DNA of 64,000 nt from Marinihelvus sp942491555 (GTDB lineage Bacteria > Pseudomonadota > Gammaproteobacteria > Xanthomonadales > SZUA-36), in the NCBI GenBank assembly GCA_942491555.1, contig CALOBN010000003.1, positions 62,001 to 126,000 on the forward strand, in the 5' to 3' direction. The notes under the pieces are model-generated. The model was not told the origin of the DNA. It did no database searches and worked only from the letters and a program-made list of their open reading frames with translations. Made by a program: the position numbers and the translations under genes. Positions 41,435 through 49,765 of the stretch are shown in pieces; position 1 is the stretch's first letter; each line of letters begins with the position of its first letter.

Positions 41435-41453
41435 GACCGGGCTCCATTACAGG

Positions 41454-41473
41454 TACTGTAAATATATACAGTA
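41454..41473. promoter_or_regulatory. LexA (SOS) box upstream of lexA-imuA-imuB
   Basis: CTGTAAATATATACAG (41456-41471), extended to a 20-bp palindrome, is identical to the dnaE2 box. It ends 19 bases before the lexA start, nearly the same spacing as at dnaE2. Confidence 0.94.
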
Positions 41474-41520
41474 CTGCGCCCGGGTTCAAGCCGATAAACG
41501 TTTCAGCTTTGCGACGCTGT

Positions 41521-43281
41521 TTACCAGCCGCCACCACCGCCGCCGCCGCCACCACCACCGGAAGAACCGCCACCACCGGAGCCCGAGGATGATCCTGGGG
41601 GTGTGGCTGCAGAAGAAATTGCACCCGAAAGCTGACTGTTAAGCTTGGAACCAATGTGATGCAGTGTCGAGGCCTGCCCGATGTCGCCGCTGTACCAGGC
41701 CGGGTGATAGCCTGCCGCCTCCCGTTCTTCCCGGGGAATCTCGCTCTGAAAGCGTCGCGTCCAGCGGTTTTCCACGCCGAGGGCAAAAGCATAGGGCAGG
41801 AACATCTCGAACAACTCCGGCGTCATCCGGGGTGACTTCATGCGGTCCAGGCGCTGGCCTTCAGCGGTCGACAGGTACATCTTGAAGCCCTCGATCTCGT
41901 CCATGACCTTGCGTCCGATAAGGGTCGGGGCCTTCAGCAGAAGGATGAAGATGATATGGATAATGATGATAAGCAGTATCCAGACGATCCAGATGGCGGG
42001 ATTCTCCTGTCCCAGTGCACCGGCCAGGACCGCCGTGATAATGGTCAGCAGGAATGCGGGAATTGCATAGACCACATTGAGGTTGAACAGGCGCCCCTTG
42101 TATTCCTTTTTCAGAGCCTGGCTCAGAACGGACCGCGCTGTACCAAAAGCCTTGTGTTCCTTGTTGTCCATCGTGATGCTGCCGCTGCCGCCGGGCAACA
42201 GCGCATTGAGAACTGCCTGCTCGCCGGGGCTGAGAGATGGTCGCTCCCCTGTCGCATGTTTGCCAACACCATGCAGGGTAAATTCGCCATCTTCCTCCTC
42301 AATCGTCAGGTAGCCCTTGACGCCCAGGCTGACGATTGCCGCGGTAAAGGCTTTTTGCTTAAAGCTCATCTCCTTTACATACAGGCTGGCCGCCGGCGAC
42401 AGACCCCCGGGTGGTTCGTACCGGGGAATAATGACACCCTTGGCGGGATCACGTCCTTTATGGTTCCAGGCCCACAGGTACCAGCTGAAAATCGCCAGCA
42501 AGCCGAGTAACTGCACCAGGGCGCCGCCGTTATCGCGAAAAAACCAGCCCACTTTCTGATTGCGTGTCGGCTCGACCACCAGGCCCTTGGGCCAGCCTAC
42601 GGCGACGGTCAGTCCCTCGCGGGCTGCCAGCGGCGCGGTGGTCTCAAAAAACACCGTCCGGCCATTGCGGACCTCTACCCTCGCAGCCTGTCCTGTGCTG
42701 CCCTGGGGGCCGGTGTAGAACGCGGTTTCCAGCTGCCCGGGTGAAACATTCCCCGGCAGCGAGATACGGGCGCTGGCCGCATCAATGGGGAAGGCCCAGC
42801 CATTGCCGGTGACATTCCAGTACAGCTCATCAAAACCTTCAAAGAAACCAATCTGGCGGGTGGTTTTGTAACGAAGCTCATAAACGTGCTGACCGTTTTC
42901 AATATACTGGTTGCCGGATCCGGCATAAATACGAATGCCGTTGGAAACCTGCTCCGTATGGTGCGCTTCCGGCGCTCCGTTGCGCGTCACGTCAAGCAAT
43001 TGGAAGTCCACGTTTACCCGGTTGCCATGGCGGTCCCGGTAACGGGTAGGAAAGTCCCGGTAAATACCGCGGCGTATCTGTTTGCCCTCAGCTTGCACCC
43101 GGATTTGCTCATGCACGAGTAAACTGGCGTCCGGCAGAATCTCGACATCGACGTGGTAGGAAAGTATTCGCTCCTTGGCAGCCGCGCTGACCGGCAGGCA
43201 AAGGATGAGTGCCAGGACGACCAGCGTCAAAGCCTCCTTTGCTGAATATGCAGCGCGGATGATTAACTTACAGCTCAACAC
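41521..43281 (-). CDS. DUF2207 membrane protein
   Basis: This 586-residue protein (from GTG 43281) has a signal peptide (LTLVVLALILCLPVSAAA) and a periplasmic beta-rich DUF2207 domain (about 40-230, with GIYRDFPTRYRDRHGNRV and DELYWNVTGNGW). A membrane helix lies at about 255 and a cytoplasmic linker with two more helices around 425-465. The tail ends in a long Gly-rich run with a terminal Trp. Function is unknown; it usually pairs with LemA, as here. The start is uncertain: GTG 43281 has TGAGG at six bases and gives a normal signal peptide, ATG 43335 gives an overlong one. Confidence 0.88.
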   Translation of the reverse strand: MLSCKLIIRAAYSAKEALTLVVLALILCLPVSAAAKERILSYHVDVEILPDASLLVHEQIRVQAEGKQIRRGIYRDFPTRYRDRHGNRVNVDFQLLDVTRNGAPEAHHTEQVSNGIRIYAGSGNQYIENGQHVYELRYKTTRQIGFFEGFDELYWNVTGNGWAFPIDAASARISLPGNVSPGQLETAFYTGPQGSTGQAARVEVRNGRTVFFETTAPLAAREGLTVAVGWPKGLVVEPTRNQKVGWFFRDNGGALVQLLGLLAIFSWYLWAWNHKGRDPAKGVIIPRYEPPGGLSPAASLYVKEMSFKQKAFTAAIVSLGVKGYLTIEEEDGEFTLHGVGKHATGERPSLSPGEQAVLNALLPGGSGSITMDNKEHKAFGTARSVLSQALKKEYKGRLFNLNVVYAIPAFLLTIITAVLAGALGQENPAIWIVWILLIIIIHIIFILLLKAPTLIGRKVMDEIEGFKMYLSTAEGQRLDRMKSPRMTPELFEMFLPYAFALGVENRWTRRFQSEIPREEREAAGYHPAWYSGDIGQASTLHHIGSKLNSQLSGAISSAATPPGSSSGSGGGGSSGGGGGGGGGGGW

Positions 43282-43807
43282 GGGGCGCCTCACGCTGGCT
43301 GGCCAGTTCAATTTCAAAAAACTCGGCAGTGCCAAAACCGAAAGGACCTGATACCAGGTTCACCGGAAAGCTTTGCACCAGCGTATTGTTGTCGCGCACG
43401 GCGCCGTTGTAATAGCGCCGTGCATATTGGAGGTCGTCCTCAATACTCACCAGGCTTTCGTGCAATTGCTGGAAGCCCTCGCTGGCCTTGAGGTCGGGGT
43501 AGTCCTCAGCCAGGGCGAACAACTGGCCGAGCTGCCGGGAGAGGCCTGTTTCCTGGGCTGCGAGGGGTGCCAGTGATCCCGGGTCAGCGCTGCGGCTGAG
43601 CGTGGTCTGCTCCAGGACCTGCGCTTCATGTTTCATATATCCCCGAACCGTGGCCACCAGGTTGGGGACCAGTTCATGGCGTTTCTGCAGCTGAACGTCG
43701 ATATCAGACCAGGCTGCGTTGACGATGTTTCGCTGGCGCACAAGGCGGTTGTAAATCCAGATAATTCCGGCGCCCAGCACCAGGATAAGCAGCAGCAGTG
43801 TTTCCAT
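43268..43807 (-). CDS. lemA: LemA family protein
   Basis: LemA proteins have one N-terminal membrane helix and a helical-bundle domain facing the cytoplasm or periplasm depending on species; function is poorly known. The 179-residue sequence has a helix at 3-20, YNRLVRQRNIVNAAWSDIDVQLQKRHELVPNLV (family signature), LQYARRYYNGAVRDNNTLVQSFP and FFEIELASQREAP near the end, all standard. It overlaps the DUF2207 gene downstream, the usual partner. Confidence 0.95.
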   Translation of the reverse strand: METLLLLILVLGAGIIWIYNRLVRQRNIVNAAWSDIDVQLQKRHELVPNLVATVRGYMKHEAQVLEQTTLSRSADPGSLAPLAAQETGLSRQLGQLFALAEDYPDLKASEGFQQLHESLVSIEDDLQYARRYYNGAVRDNNTLVQSFPVNLVSGPFGFGTAEFFEIELASQREAPRVEL

Positions 43808-43934
43808 GGGTGGTCTGCCTCCTCCCGTTACCGGGTTCCCTCAAAAGACCCTTGGAGTATAAGTTGTCCGGACGCGTTACTGGAGTGCCATTGGTCGGGT
43901 TAAGCTATTTCTGATGGCTACACAGAGTGCTTGG

Positions 43935-45923
43935 TCAACTGACTTTTTGCGCTGCGGTCCCGGGTTTGAACCGTTTCAGGGCGCGCAATAATTGCGCGCG
44001 TTCCTGTTGTTCATCCGCGTAGCGCAGCTTGAGCCAGGACAGAGCGAGCGCCTGTGCCTCGTCTGCCGATGTACCGGGAAGTTGCTGCGCCATCGTCGCC
44101 ACTTCCAGCGGCCCCAAGGAGAAACTGACCGGCAGGCCGGCTTTGCCCAGGCGTGTAATGAACAGCCGCCAGGCCCGCAACGCCGCATCACGCTCCCGGC
44201 CCCGGCTGAGGCGCAACAACCACGGCGCCATCAAAAGACCACCGAGCAGCAGGCTGGCTGCCAGCAGGCCAACCAGGCCACGGGCGCTGAGTTGCCCGAC
44301 ACCCATAAAACTCAGAATGCCAGACTGTTTTTGCGCATCAAAAGCGATCACCCAGTCATTCCAGGATCGGTTTACCCAGTCCAGGCCATTACGTAACTCC
44401 CGGTACCATTCGTAGTCCAGAAAATGCCGGCGGTCACCCAGCGCACCCAATGAGCCGCTCTCCACTCGCGATGGTGCCACGGCCGCCGTAGGGTCTATAC
44501 GGGTCCACCCGACCCCGGGCAACCAGACTTCAGCCCAGGCATGTGCATCGGACTGACGTACCAACATGTAATTGCCCAAGTCATTAAACCAGCCGCCCTG
44601 GTAGCCGGTGACAACACGCGCAGGAATGCCCGCCATGCGCATCATGACCGTAAAAGCCGAGGCATAGTGCTCACAAAAGCCGGCGCGTGTATCAAACAGG
44701 AACTCATCTACCGAATCACCGGAGAGCAATGGCGGGTTGAGGGTGTAACGGAAGGCTTCGGTGTTAAAGTGCGCGAGTGCCCGGCGGACCAGCGCAGCAT
44801 CTGTTTCCGCCTCCGCCCGCCATCGTTCCATCATCTCCGCCGTGCGCGGGTTAAAACCTTCAGGCAGGGCAAGGGCCATGTTGCGGAACGTGACTTTGAG
44901 TTCCGGTGAATCAATGAAATCGGGGTTGGAGATCACCTCGTAGGCTGTTAACTGGGTGACGCCACGACGGGTCAGCAATTGAAAGTCGAACGTCAAGCGG
45001 TGGGCAGCTTCGGGTTTGGCGACGGGATAGTCGAGGGCAAACAACCAGTTTCGTTCATTCGGTTCAAGCTGTACCTCGTATCGATAAGACGCGGTCTGGG
45101 CATCCGGCAGCTCGTCAGGCTCAATACTGTTGCTCCAACGACTCATATTCCAGGTGCGGCCGTCAAAATTCCACATCACCGGACCGCGCCAGTACAAAGC
45201 GCTTTGCGGGGGCACATCACCGTCAAAGGTGGCCCGGAACGCGGGCGAATCATCCATAAACAGGGCCTGGATACTGCCCGGGGTCATACTGTCACTGAGA
45301 CCGGTCCTGGAATCGAGGGAGCGTTCAGGTAAACCCCACAGAGGGCTACCCCAGCGGGGGAAAAACAGGAACAGGGCCAGTCCGATGGGAACCGCAATAA
45401 GCAACAGGCGGGTGCCGAAACCCACTTCGCCCAGCACGCCCCGACCCATCGTTGGTGTCTGGCCTTTGGGCAGAAATGCCTCGCGACGCTCGATCAGGGC
45501 CAGCGATACGAGTGCGCCGACCATCACAGCCGCCCCATAGAACACCATGCCCATGCCCTGGGAAAACAGGAATTGTGTGGCGCACAGGAACAGGCACAGG
45601 CTGGCGACCACCCGTGCATCACGTGTCTTGAAGGTCTCCAGCAGCTTGAGCGCCAGCATCACGCACAGCAGACCAACCGCAGCGCGGCGTCCGAGCAGGT
45701 TTCCATAGGTAGCGACCAGCAAGACCAGGGTTGTGATGGTAATTGCCAGGCGCAGTATGACCGGCAGCGGTTTATAGCGTTTGATCTCCGCGAGCAGTCG
45801 CCAGGCGATTGGCAGCAAGGTGATAGCAATGAGTAGCGGCGGCATGCTGGTGAGCTGGGGAAGCAGCGCCACCAGCAGGGTCGCGATTACCCAATACATG
45901 GGATTGGACCAATCGGCTTTCAT
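43935..45923 (-). CDS. tgpA: TgpA-like transglutaminase membrane protein
   Basis: The 662-residue protein has an N-terminal DUF3488 membrane region (about six helices to residue 190) and a large periplasmic transglutaminase-like domain. The catalytic Cys is in DTRAGFCEHYASAFTVMMRMAGIPARVV. The His is in QSDAHAWAEVWLPGVGW and the Asp in RIDPTAA. A further membrane helix (about 545-570) and a cytoplasmic tail (DUF4129-like) complete it. TgpA of Pseudomonas is an essential periplasmic transglutaminase whose substrate is unknown. It follows DUF58 and MoxR genes in the standard cluster, sharing one base with the DUF58 stop. Confidence 0.93.
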   Translation of the reverse strand: MKADWSNPMYWVIATLLVALLPQLTSMPPLLIAITLLPIAWRLLAEIKRYKPLPVILRLAITITTLVLLVATYGNLLGRRAAVGLLCVMLALKLLETFKTRDARVVASLCLFLCATQFLFSQGMGMVFYGAAVMVGALVSLALIERREAFLPKGQTPTMGRGVLGEVGFGTRLLLIAVPIGLALFLFFPRWGSPLWGLPERSLDSRTGLSDSMTPGSIQALFMDDSPAFRATFDGDVPPQSALYWRGPVMWNFDGRTWNMSRWSNSIEPDELPDAQTASYRYEVQLEPNERNWLFALDYPVAKPEAAHRLTFDFQLLTRRGVTQLTAYEVISNPDFIDSPELKVTFRNMALALPEGFNPRTAEMMERWRAEAETDAALVRRALAHFNTEAFRYTLNPPLLSGDSVDEFLFDTRAGFCEHYASAFTVMMRMAGIPARVVTGYQGGWFNDLGNYMLVRQSDAHAWAEVWLPGVGWTRIDPTAAVAPSRVESGSLGALGDRRHFLDYEWYRELRNGLDWVNRSWNDWVIAFDAQKQSGILSFMGVGQLSARGLVGLLAASLLLGGLLMAPWLLRLSRGRERDAALRAWRLFITRLGKAGLPVSFSLGPLEVATMAQQLPGTSADEAQALALSWLKLRYADEQQERAQLLRALKRFKPGTAAQKVS

Positions 45924-46954
45924 CAGGCAAACAAGGCCAGTGCTTCAAGACAGGCCGCGCGATGCGCCGGCCCGCTGGATGGCTCAATACGACGATCGGG
46001 CAATACCAGGCTGTAGATCAATTGGCGATGCTCCGCCCGCAGCACCCAGGCGGTGAGCACGCTGAGACGTTGTTCCGTGCCCATACCTTCCAGAACCCGA
46101 AAATCCAGCACACAGGCCGCGTCCCGGGGTGATTCCAGCTCCCGGCTGTAGAGCTGGTTGTGGCGGGCGCTGGTGCGCCAGGCAATATGCTTCAGAGAAT
46201 CGCCAGGCCGATAATTACGCAGGCCGTGCACCTGATCGCCGTCGCCTTTGCGCGCCTCACCCCGGTCACCTTCGCCGGTAGTGGGCAAGGCTGGCACATC
46301 CCGCGCAGGTTGCGGATAGACAAGGCAGCGCGCGCACGGAAACAGCCACGACCAGGCCCGGAACAGGCCAAGCGGATAACGGGTTTCGATACGCAGGGGC
46401 GGCGCATATAACCAGCCGCGTGTCTTGCTTGGCATTGCCAGCTGCATGGCGCGCTGCGATCCGGCCGGTAAGTCAATGCAATCACCGTGCCGGTTTGTGG
46501 CCAGTGACCCGGCCAGACTGTAGCGGGGGCGGTCGGTGGGGTTGCCCAGGTGCAATTTGAAACACGCTGTTTCACCGGCAAACACCGGCTCTGCGCTTAC
46601 GGCCTGAACTTCAAGTCCAACCAGGTTGCGGTAGGCGATATGGGTGGTTAACTGGGCCGCCGCACCGGTGATAAACACCAGCAAAAGCGCCAGGTTGTTG
46701 TTGAAATTCAAACCACCAAGCGCGGTTATCATCAGCATCAGGCCAAAACCGGTTCCGAACAGTGTGGGCAGTATGAAAATTTGCCGGTAGACCAGGTTGA
46801 ATGGCAATGCGGTGTCGCCATTGCGCCGCTTGACGCGAACCAGGACTTTTTCACGCAAGGCATCGCCGGGCCAGAGCCTCGCGCTGGCACGCCGGAGTGC
46901 ACTGGCACGGGGTCGTTTGAGTTGTGCAGCGGGGGACGCGGCGCTGGTATTCAT
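45923..46954 (-). CDS. DUF58 domain protein
   Basis: This 343-residue protein has two close membrane helices (about 55-75 and 80-100) and the DUF58 von Willebrand-like region, with YPLGLFRAWSWLFP and the signature GLRNYRPGDSLKHIAWRTSARHNQLYSREL (about 245-275). DUF58 proteins accompany MoxR ATPases and are thought to act with them as chaperone-like assemblies. The N-terminal 40 residues are Arg-rich. It is in an operon with moxR and tgpA. Confidence 0.93.
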   Translation of the reverse strand: MNTSAASPAAQLKRPRASALRRASARLWPGDALREKVLVRVKRRNGDTALPFNLVYRQIFILPTLFGTGFGLMLMITALGGLNFNNNLALLLVFITGAAAQLTTHIAYRNLVGLEVQAVSAEPVFAGETACFKLHLGNPTDRPRYSLAGSLATNRHGDCIDLPAGSQRAMQLAMPSKTRGWLYAPPLRIETRYPLGLFRAWSWLFPCARCLVYPQPARDVPALPTTGEGDRGEARKGDGDQVHGLRNYRPGDSLKHIAWRTSARHNQLYSRELESPRDAACVLDFRVLEGMGTEQRLSVLTAWVLRAEHRQLIYSLVLPDRRIEPSSGPAHRAACLEALALFA

Positions 46955-46971
46955 CGCGCGCAGGGTGTCGC

Positions 46972-47964
46972 TCAGGGGACGGGGACCGTCTGCAGCAGAC
47001 CGCTTACCTGGTCTTCCACACTGGTCTCCATACCGTGGCTGACGGTCATACGGTGCCGGGCAAGTCCCGGAAACACGGTTTTGATGTCTTCGGGCGCAAG
47101 AAAGTCGCGGCCTTCGATAAAGGCATGGGCACGGGCGCAGCGCAGCAAGGCCAGGCCGGCCCGGGGTGACAGGCCGGTCTCAAACCATCGACTGTTGCGG
47201 GTTTCTGCCAGCAAGGCCTGCAGATAGGCCAGCAAAGGCTCGCTGACATGCAGGCGCTCGCAGTCATCCTGCAGCGCTTTGAGGTCTGCCGGGCTGAGGC
47301 TGGCTTGCGTGCGCTCCAGTAACGTCGCGCGTGCTTCACCCAGGAGCAGTTCGCGCTCTACCTCGGGCGACGGAAAACCAAGGCTGATACTGATCAGGAA
47401 ACGGTCCAGTTGTGAGTCGGGCAGGGGGAAGGTGCCGACAAGGTCCAGCGGGTTCTGGGTGGCAATGACAAAAAACGGATCGGGTAAGGAATGCGTCTTG
47501 CCCTCAACCGTGACCTGGCCCTCGGCCATGGCTTCAAGCAGGGCGCTCTGGGTTTTGGGGGTGGCCCGGTTAACTTCATCGGCGAGCACCACATCAGCAA
47601 AAATCGGACCCGGGTGGAAATCAAACCGCTCCTGGTCCCGCCGGTAAATGGACACGCCAACAATGTCAGCCGGCATCAGATCCGAGGTGAACTGGATGCG
47701 CTGATAGTGCGCTCCCAGCGCCCGGGCAAGGGCGTGCGCCAGGGTGGTCTTACCGACGCCCGGCAGATCTTCGATCAGCAGGTGACCACGTGCCAACAAG
47801 CAGGCAAATGAGAGTTTTACCTGGGTGTCTTTGCCGAGCAAAATGCCGTTCACGGACTCAATGGCCGCGTACAAACGGGCCTTACGCTCCTGGGTGGCTG
47901 CCGGGTTGGCGTCGGCATTTGCAGCCGGATCGGTAACAGGGTCTTCGGCGCTAAGGCTCGGCAT
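46972..47964 (-). CDS. moxR: MoxR family AAA+ ATPase
   Basis: MoxR ATPases are AAA+ chaperones that help mature protein complexes, often metal or cofactor enzymes or surface systems. The 330-residue protein has the Walker A in LLIEDLPGVGKTTLAHALARALG, Walker B in DVVLADEVNRATPKTQSALLEAM, sensor I in FFVIATQNPLDLVGTFPLPDSQLDRFL and a C-terminal lid domain. The first 25 residues are Ala/Asp/Asn-rich and may not be part of the native protein; a later start is possible. It heads the moxR-DUF58-tgpA operon and lies 41 bases after phhB. Confidence 0.95.
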   Translation of the reverse strand: MPSLSAEDPVTDPAANADANPAATQERKARLYAAIESVNGILLGKDTQVKLSFACLLARGHLLIEDLPGVGKTTLAHALARALGAHYQRIQFTSDLMPADIVGVSIYRRDQERFDFHPGPIFADVVLADEVNRATPKTQSALLEAMAEGQVTVEGKTHSLPDPFFVIATQNPLDLVGTFPLPDSQLDRFLISISLGFPSPEVERELLLGEARATLLERTQASLSPADLKALQDDCERLHVSEPLLAYLQALLAETRNSRWFETGLSPRAGLALLRCARAHAFIEGRDFLAPEDIKTVFPGLARHRMTVSHGMETSVEDQVSGLLQTVPVP

Positions 47965-48005
47965 GTTCAGGTTCCCAATTCAAGTTTCCAGTGCGGCTTT
48001 CCAGT

Positions 48006-48347
48006 TCAGCTTGCCATCCGGGCATCGACGCGCGCGGCACAGATGAAGTCATTCTCAGACAGGCCACCGATGGCATGAGTCGTAAAGCGCACGTCACAAT
48101 GGTAGAAACCAACAGTGAAGTCGGGGTGATGTCCCTGACGGTTGGCAATCCAGGCAAGCAGATTAACGAACGCCATCGTCTTGTTAAAATGCGCAAACTC
48201 AAAGCGTCGCTGGATGGCCAGGCCATCATCTGCCAATTGCCAGTCGGGCACCTGCGGCAGCAGTCGGGCAATCCGGGCTTCGCTCAGCGGATCTATGCCG
48301 CCCTCACAGGGGGTGCAATGGTGTTCTTTGAGTGGTGTTGCTGACAT
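48006..48347 (-). CDS. phhB: Pterin-4-alpha-carbinolamine dehydratase
   Basis: This enzyme regenerates dihydrobiopterin-type cofactor for phenylalanine hydroxylase; in bacteria without PhhA it may serve pterin recycling. The 113-residue protein contains WQLADDGLAIQRRFEFAHFNKTMAFVN and the active-site GHHPDFTVGFYHCDVRFTTHAIGGLSENDF block. ATG 48347 fits the family length; a longer in-frame start at 48500 adds unrelated sequence. No phhA is nearby. Confidence 0.93.
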   Translation of the reverse strand: MSATPLKEHHCTPCEGGIDPLSEARIARLLPQVPDWQLADDGLAIQRRFEFAHFNKTMAFVNLLAWIANRQGHHPDFTVGFYHCDVRFTTHAIGGLSENDFICAARVDARMAS

Positions 48348-48549
48348 TAGCCCGGTTCCGGATTTTTCTGATGATGAGACAACGACAGCCAGCCATAGGT
48401 TCTGGTTCGTGGTCTGCGAGTATAACGTGACGGGCCGGGCGGATAAGCGCTGCACAAAAACCTGCAAGCCGCCGCAACTTGCGCTATTGGCGATCGGCAC
48501 GTAGCGTGCCGGGCATGAACCTGAAGTTTCCAGGCAATCCGTGCCGGCA

Positions 48550-49698
48550 ATGACAGAACCGGCCCATCCACGAATCGGTGTGGTGTTGCCCGGTGGTGGC
48601 GCCCGTGGTGCCTACCAGGTTGGCGTGCTGCGTGCGGTGGCCGAAATGTGCCCGCCGGGAACCGGCCCGTTCGCGGTGATTACGGGCACCTCCGCCGGAT
48701 CGGTCAATGCCGCGGTCCTGGCCAGTCATGCCGGCGACCTGGGCCATGCCGTCGCCCGGTTGGAACACTTCTGGTCAGACCTGCACTGCGCGGATATTTA
48801 CCGGACTGACCCATGGACCGTTCTGAGTTCGGCGCTGCGCTGGGGCGTATCTCTCGGCTCCGGCGGTTTTTTCCCGGTCGCACCGCGGGCTTTGCTGGAC
48901 AACACGCCGTTGCGTGAACTGCTCCAGCGGTCACTGAAAACAGAGGGTATCGATGCCTCCCTGAAGGCCAATGACCTTGACGGCGTGGCAATTACCGCCT
49001 CGGCGTATACCCGGGCACGAGCGGTGAGTTTCTTTCAGGGGCAACCTTCCCTGGGGCCCTGGGAGCGCAGCCGGCGCAGCGGTGAGGAAGCCCGGCTCAG
49101 CGTGGACCACATCATGGCATCGGTCGCGCTGCCGATGCTGTTTCCCGCGCAATGCATCGGCAATGAGTTTTACGGCGATGGCGGCATGCGCATGAGCGCG
49201 CCGCTGAGCCCGGCGATTCACCTGGGTGCAGACCGCCTGCTGGTGATTGCCACGCGTGATGAAAAGCCCGACCCTGCGCCTGTGCGCCGTACCCCGTACC
49301 CAAGCGCCGGCGAGATCGGTGGTTACCTGCTCGATACGATTTTCATGGACTCACTGAACTCCGACCTCGCACGCCTTGAGCGTATCAACCGTACTCTGGC
49401 GCTGCTCCCAAAGGCACAGCAGGAGGACTCACTGCTCAAACCGATTCGGGCGGTGGTGATCAGACCCAGCCGGGACCTGCGCGATGTGACCGCAGAGCAT
49501 GCTGCCAGCATGCCAGGCTCGGTCAAGCTGTTGTTGAAAACACTCGGTGGTTGGGGCCGGGATTGGCGGATGGCCAGTTATCTGCTGTTCGAGGGTGCGT
49601 ACTGCCGTGAACTCATCCGCATGGGTTATGCCGATGGCCTGCAGCAGGCTGACAATATCCGGGAAATGCTGGGCCCGTCCGGCAAAACTGACCCGTAA
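48550..49698 (+). CDS. Patatin-like phospholipase, second copy
   Basis: This is a 382-residue acyl hydrolase. The oxyanion loop GVVLPGGGARGAYQVGVL is at the N-terminus, the nucleophile elbow is ITGTSAGSVNAAVLA (GTSAG), and the catalytic Asp is in YGDGGMRM. The C-terminal part has DUF3336-like helical sequence, with AEHAASMPGSVKLLLKTLGGWG. It differs clearly from the patatin at 11460, so it is not a recent duplicate. It converges on fadE 67 bases downstream. No signal peptide is seen, and no strong ribosome site. It may supply fatty acids for beta-oxidation, an inference. Confidence 0.9.
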   Translation: MTEPAHPRIGVVLPGGGARGAYQVGVLRAVAEMCPPGTGPFAVITGTSAGSVNAAVLASHAGDLGHAVARLEHFWSDLHCADIYRTDPWTVLSSALRWGVSLGSGGFFPVAPRALLDNTPLRELLQRSLKTEGIDASLKANDLDGVAITASAYTRARAVSFFQGQPSLGPWERSRRSGEEARLSVDHIMASVALPMLFPAQCIGNEFYGDGGMRMSAPLSPAIHLGADRLLVIATRDEKPDPAPVRRTPYPSAGEIGGYLLDTIFMDSLNSDLARLERINRTLALLPKAQQEDSLLKPIRAVVIRPSRDLRDVTAEHAASMPGSVKLLLKTLGGWGRDWRMASYLLFEGAYCRELIRMGYADGLQQADNIREMLGPSGKTDP

Positions 49699-49765
49699 AG
49701 CCGGCCCGGCAAGGTAAGCAAGACAGGCAGGCTGATGTGTTCAAAAAGTGGGGAGGCGCCGCAGC

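Noticed and set aside
43228..43335. ATG 43335 and TTG 43230 as the DUF2207 start
   Set aside because: ATG 43335 yields an overlong segment before the signal peptide and a deep overlap with lemA. TTG 43230 is only two bases from AAAGGAGG and leaves no positive n-region. GTG 43281 fits better, though it is not proven.
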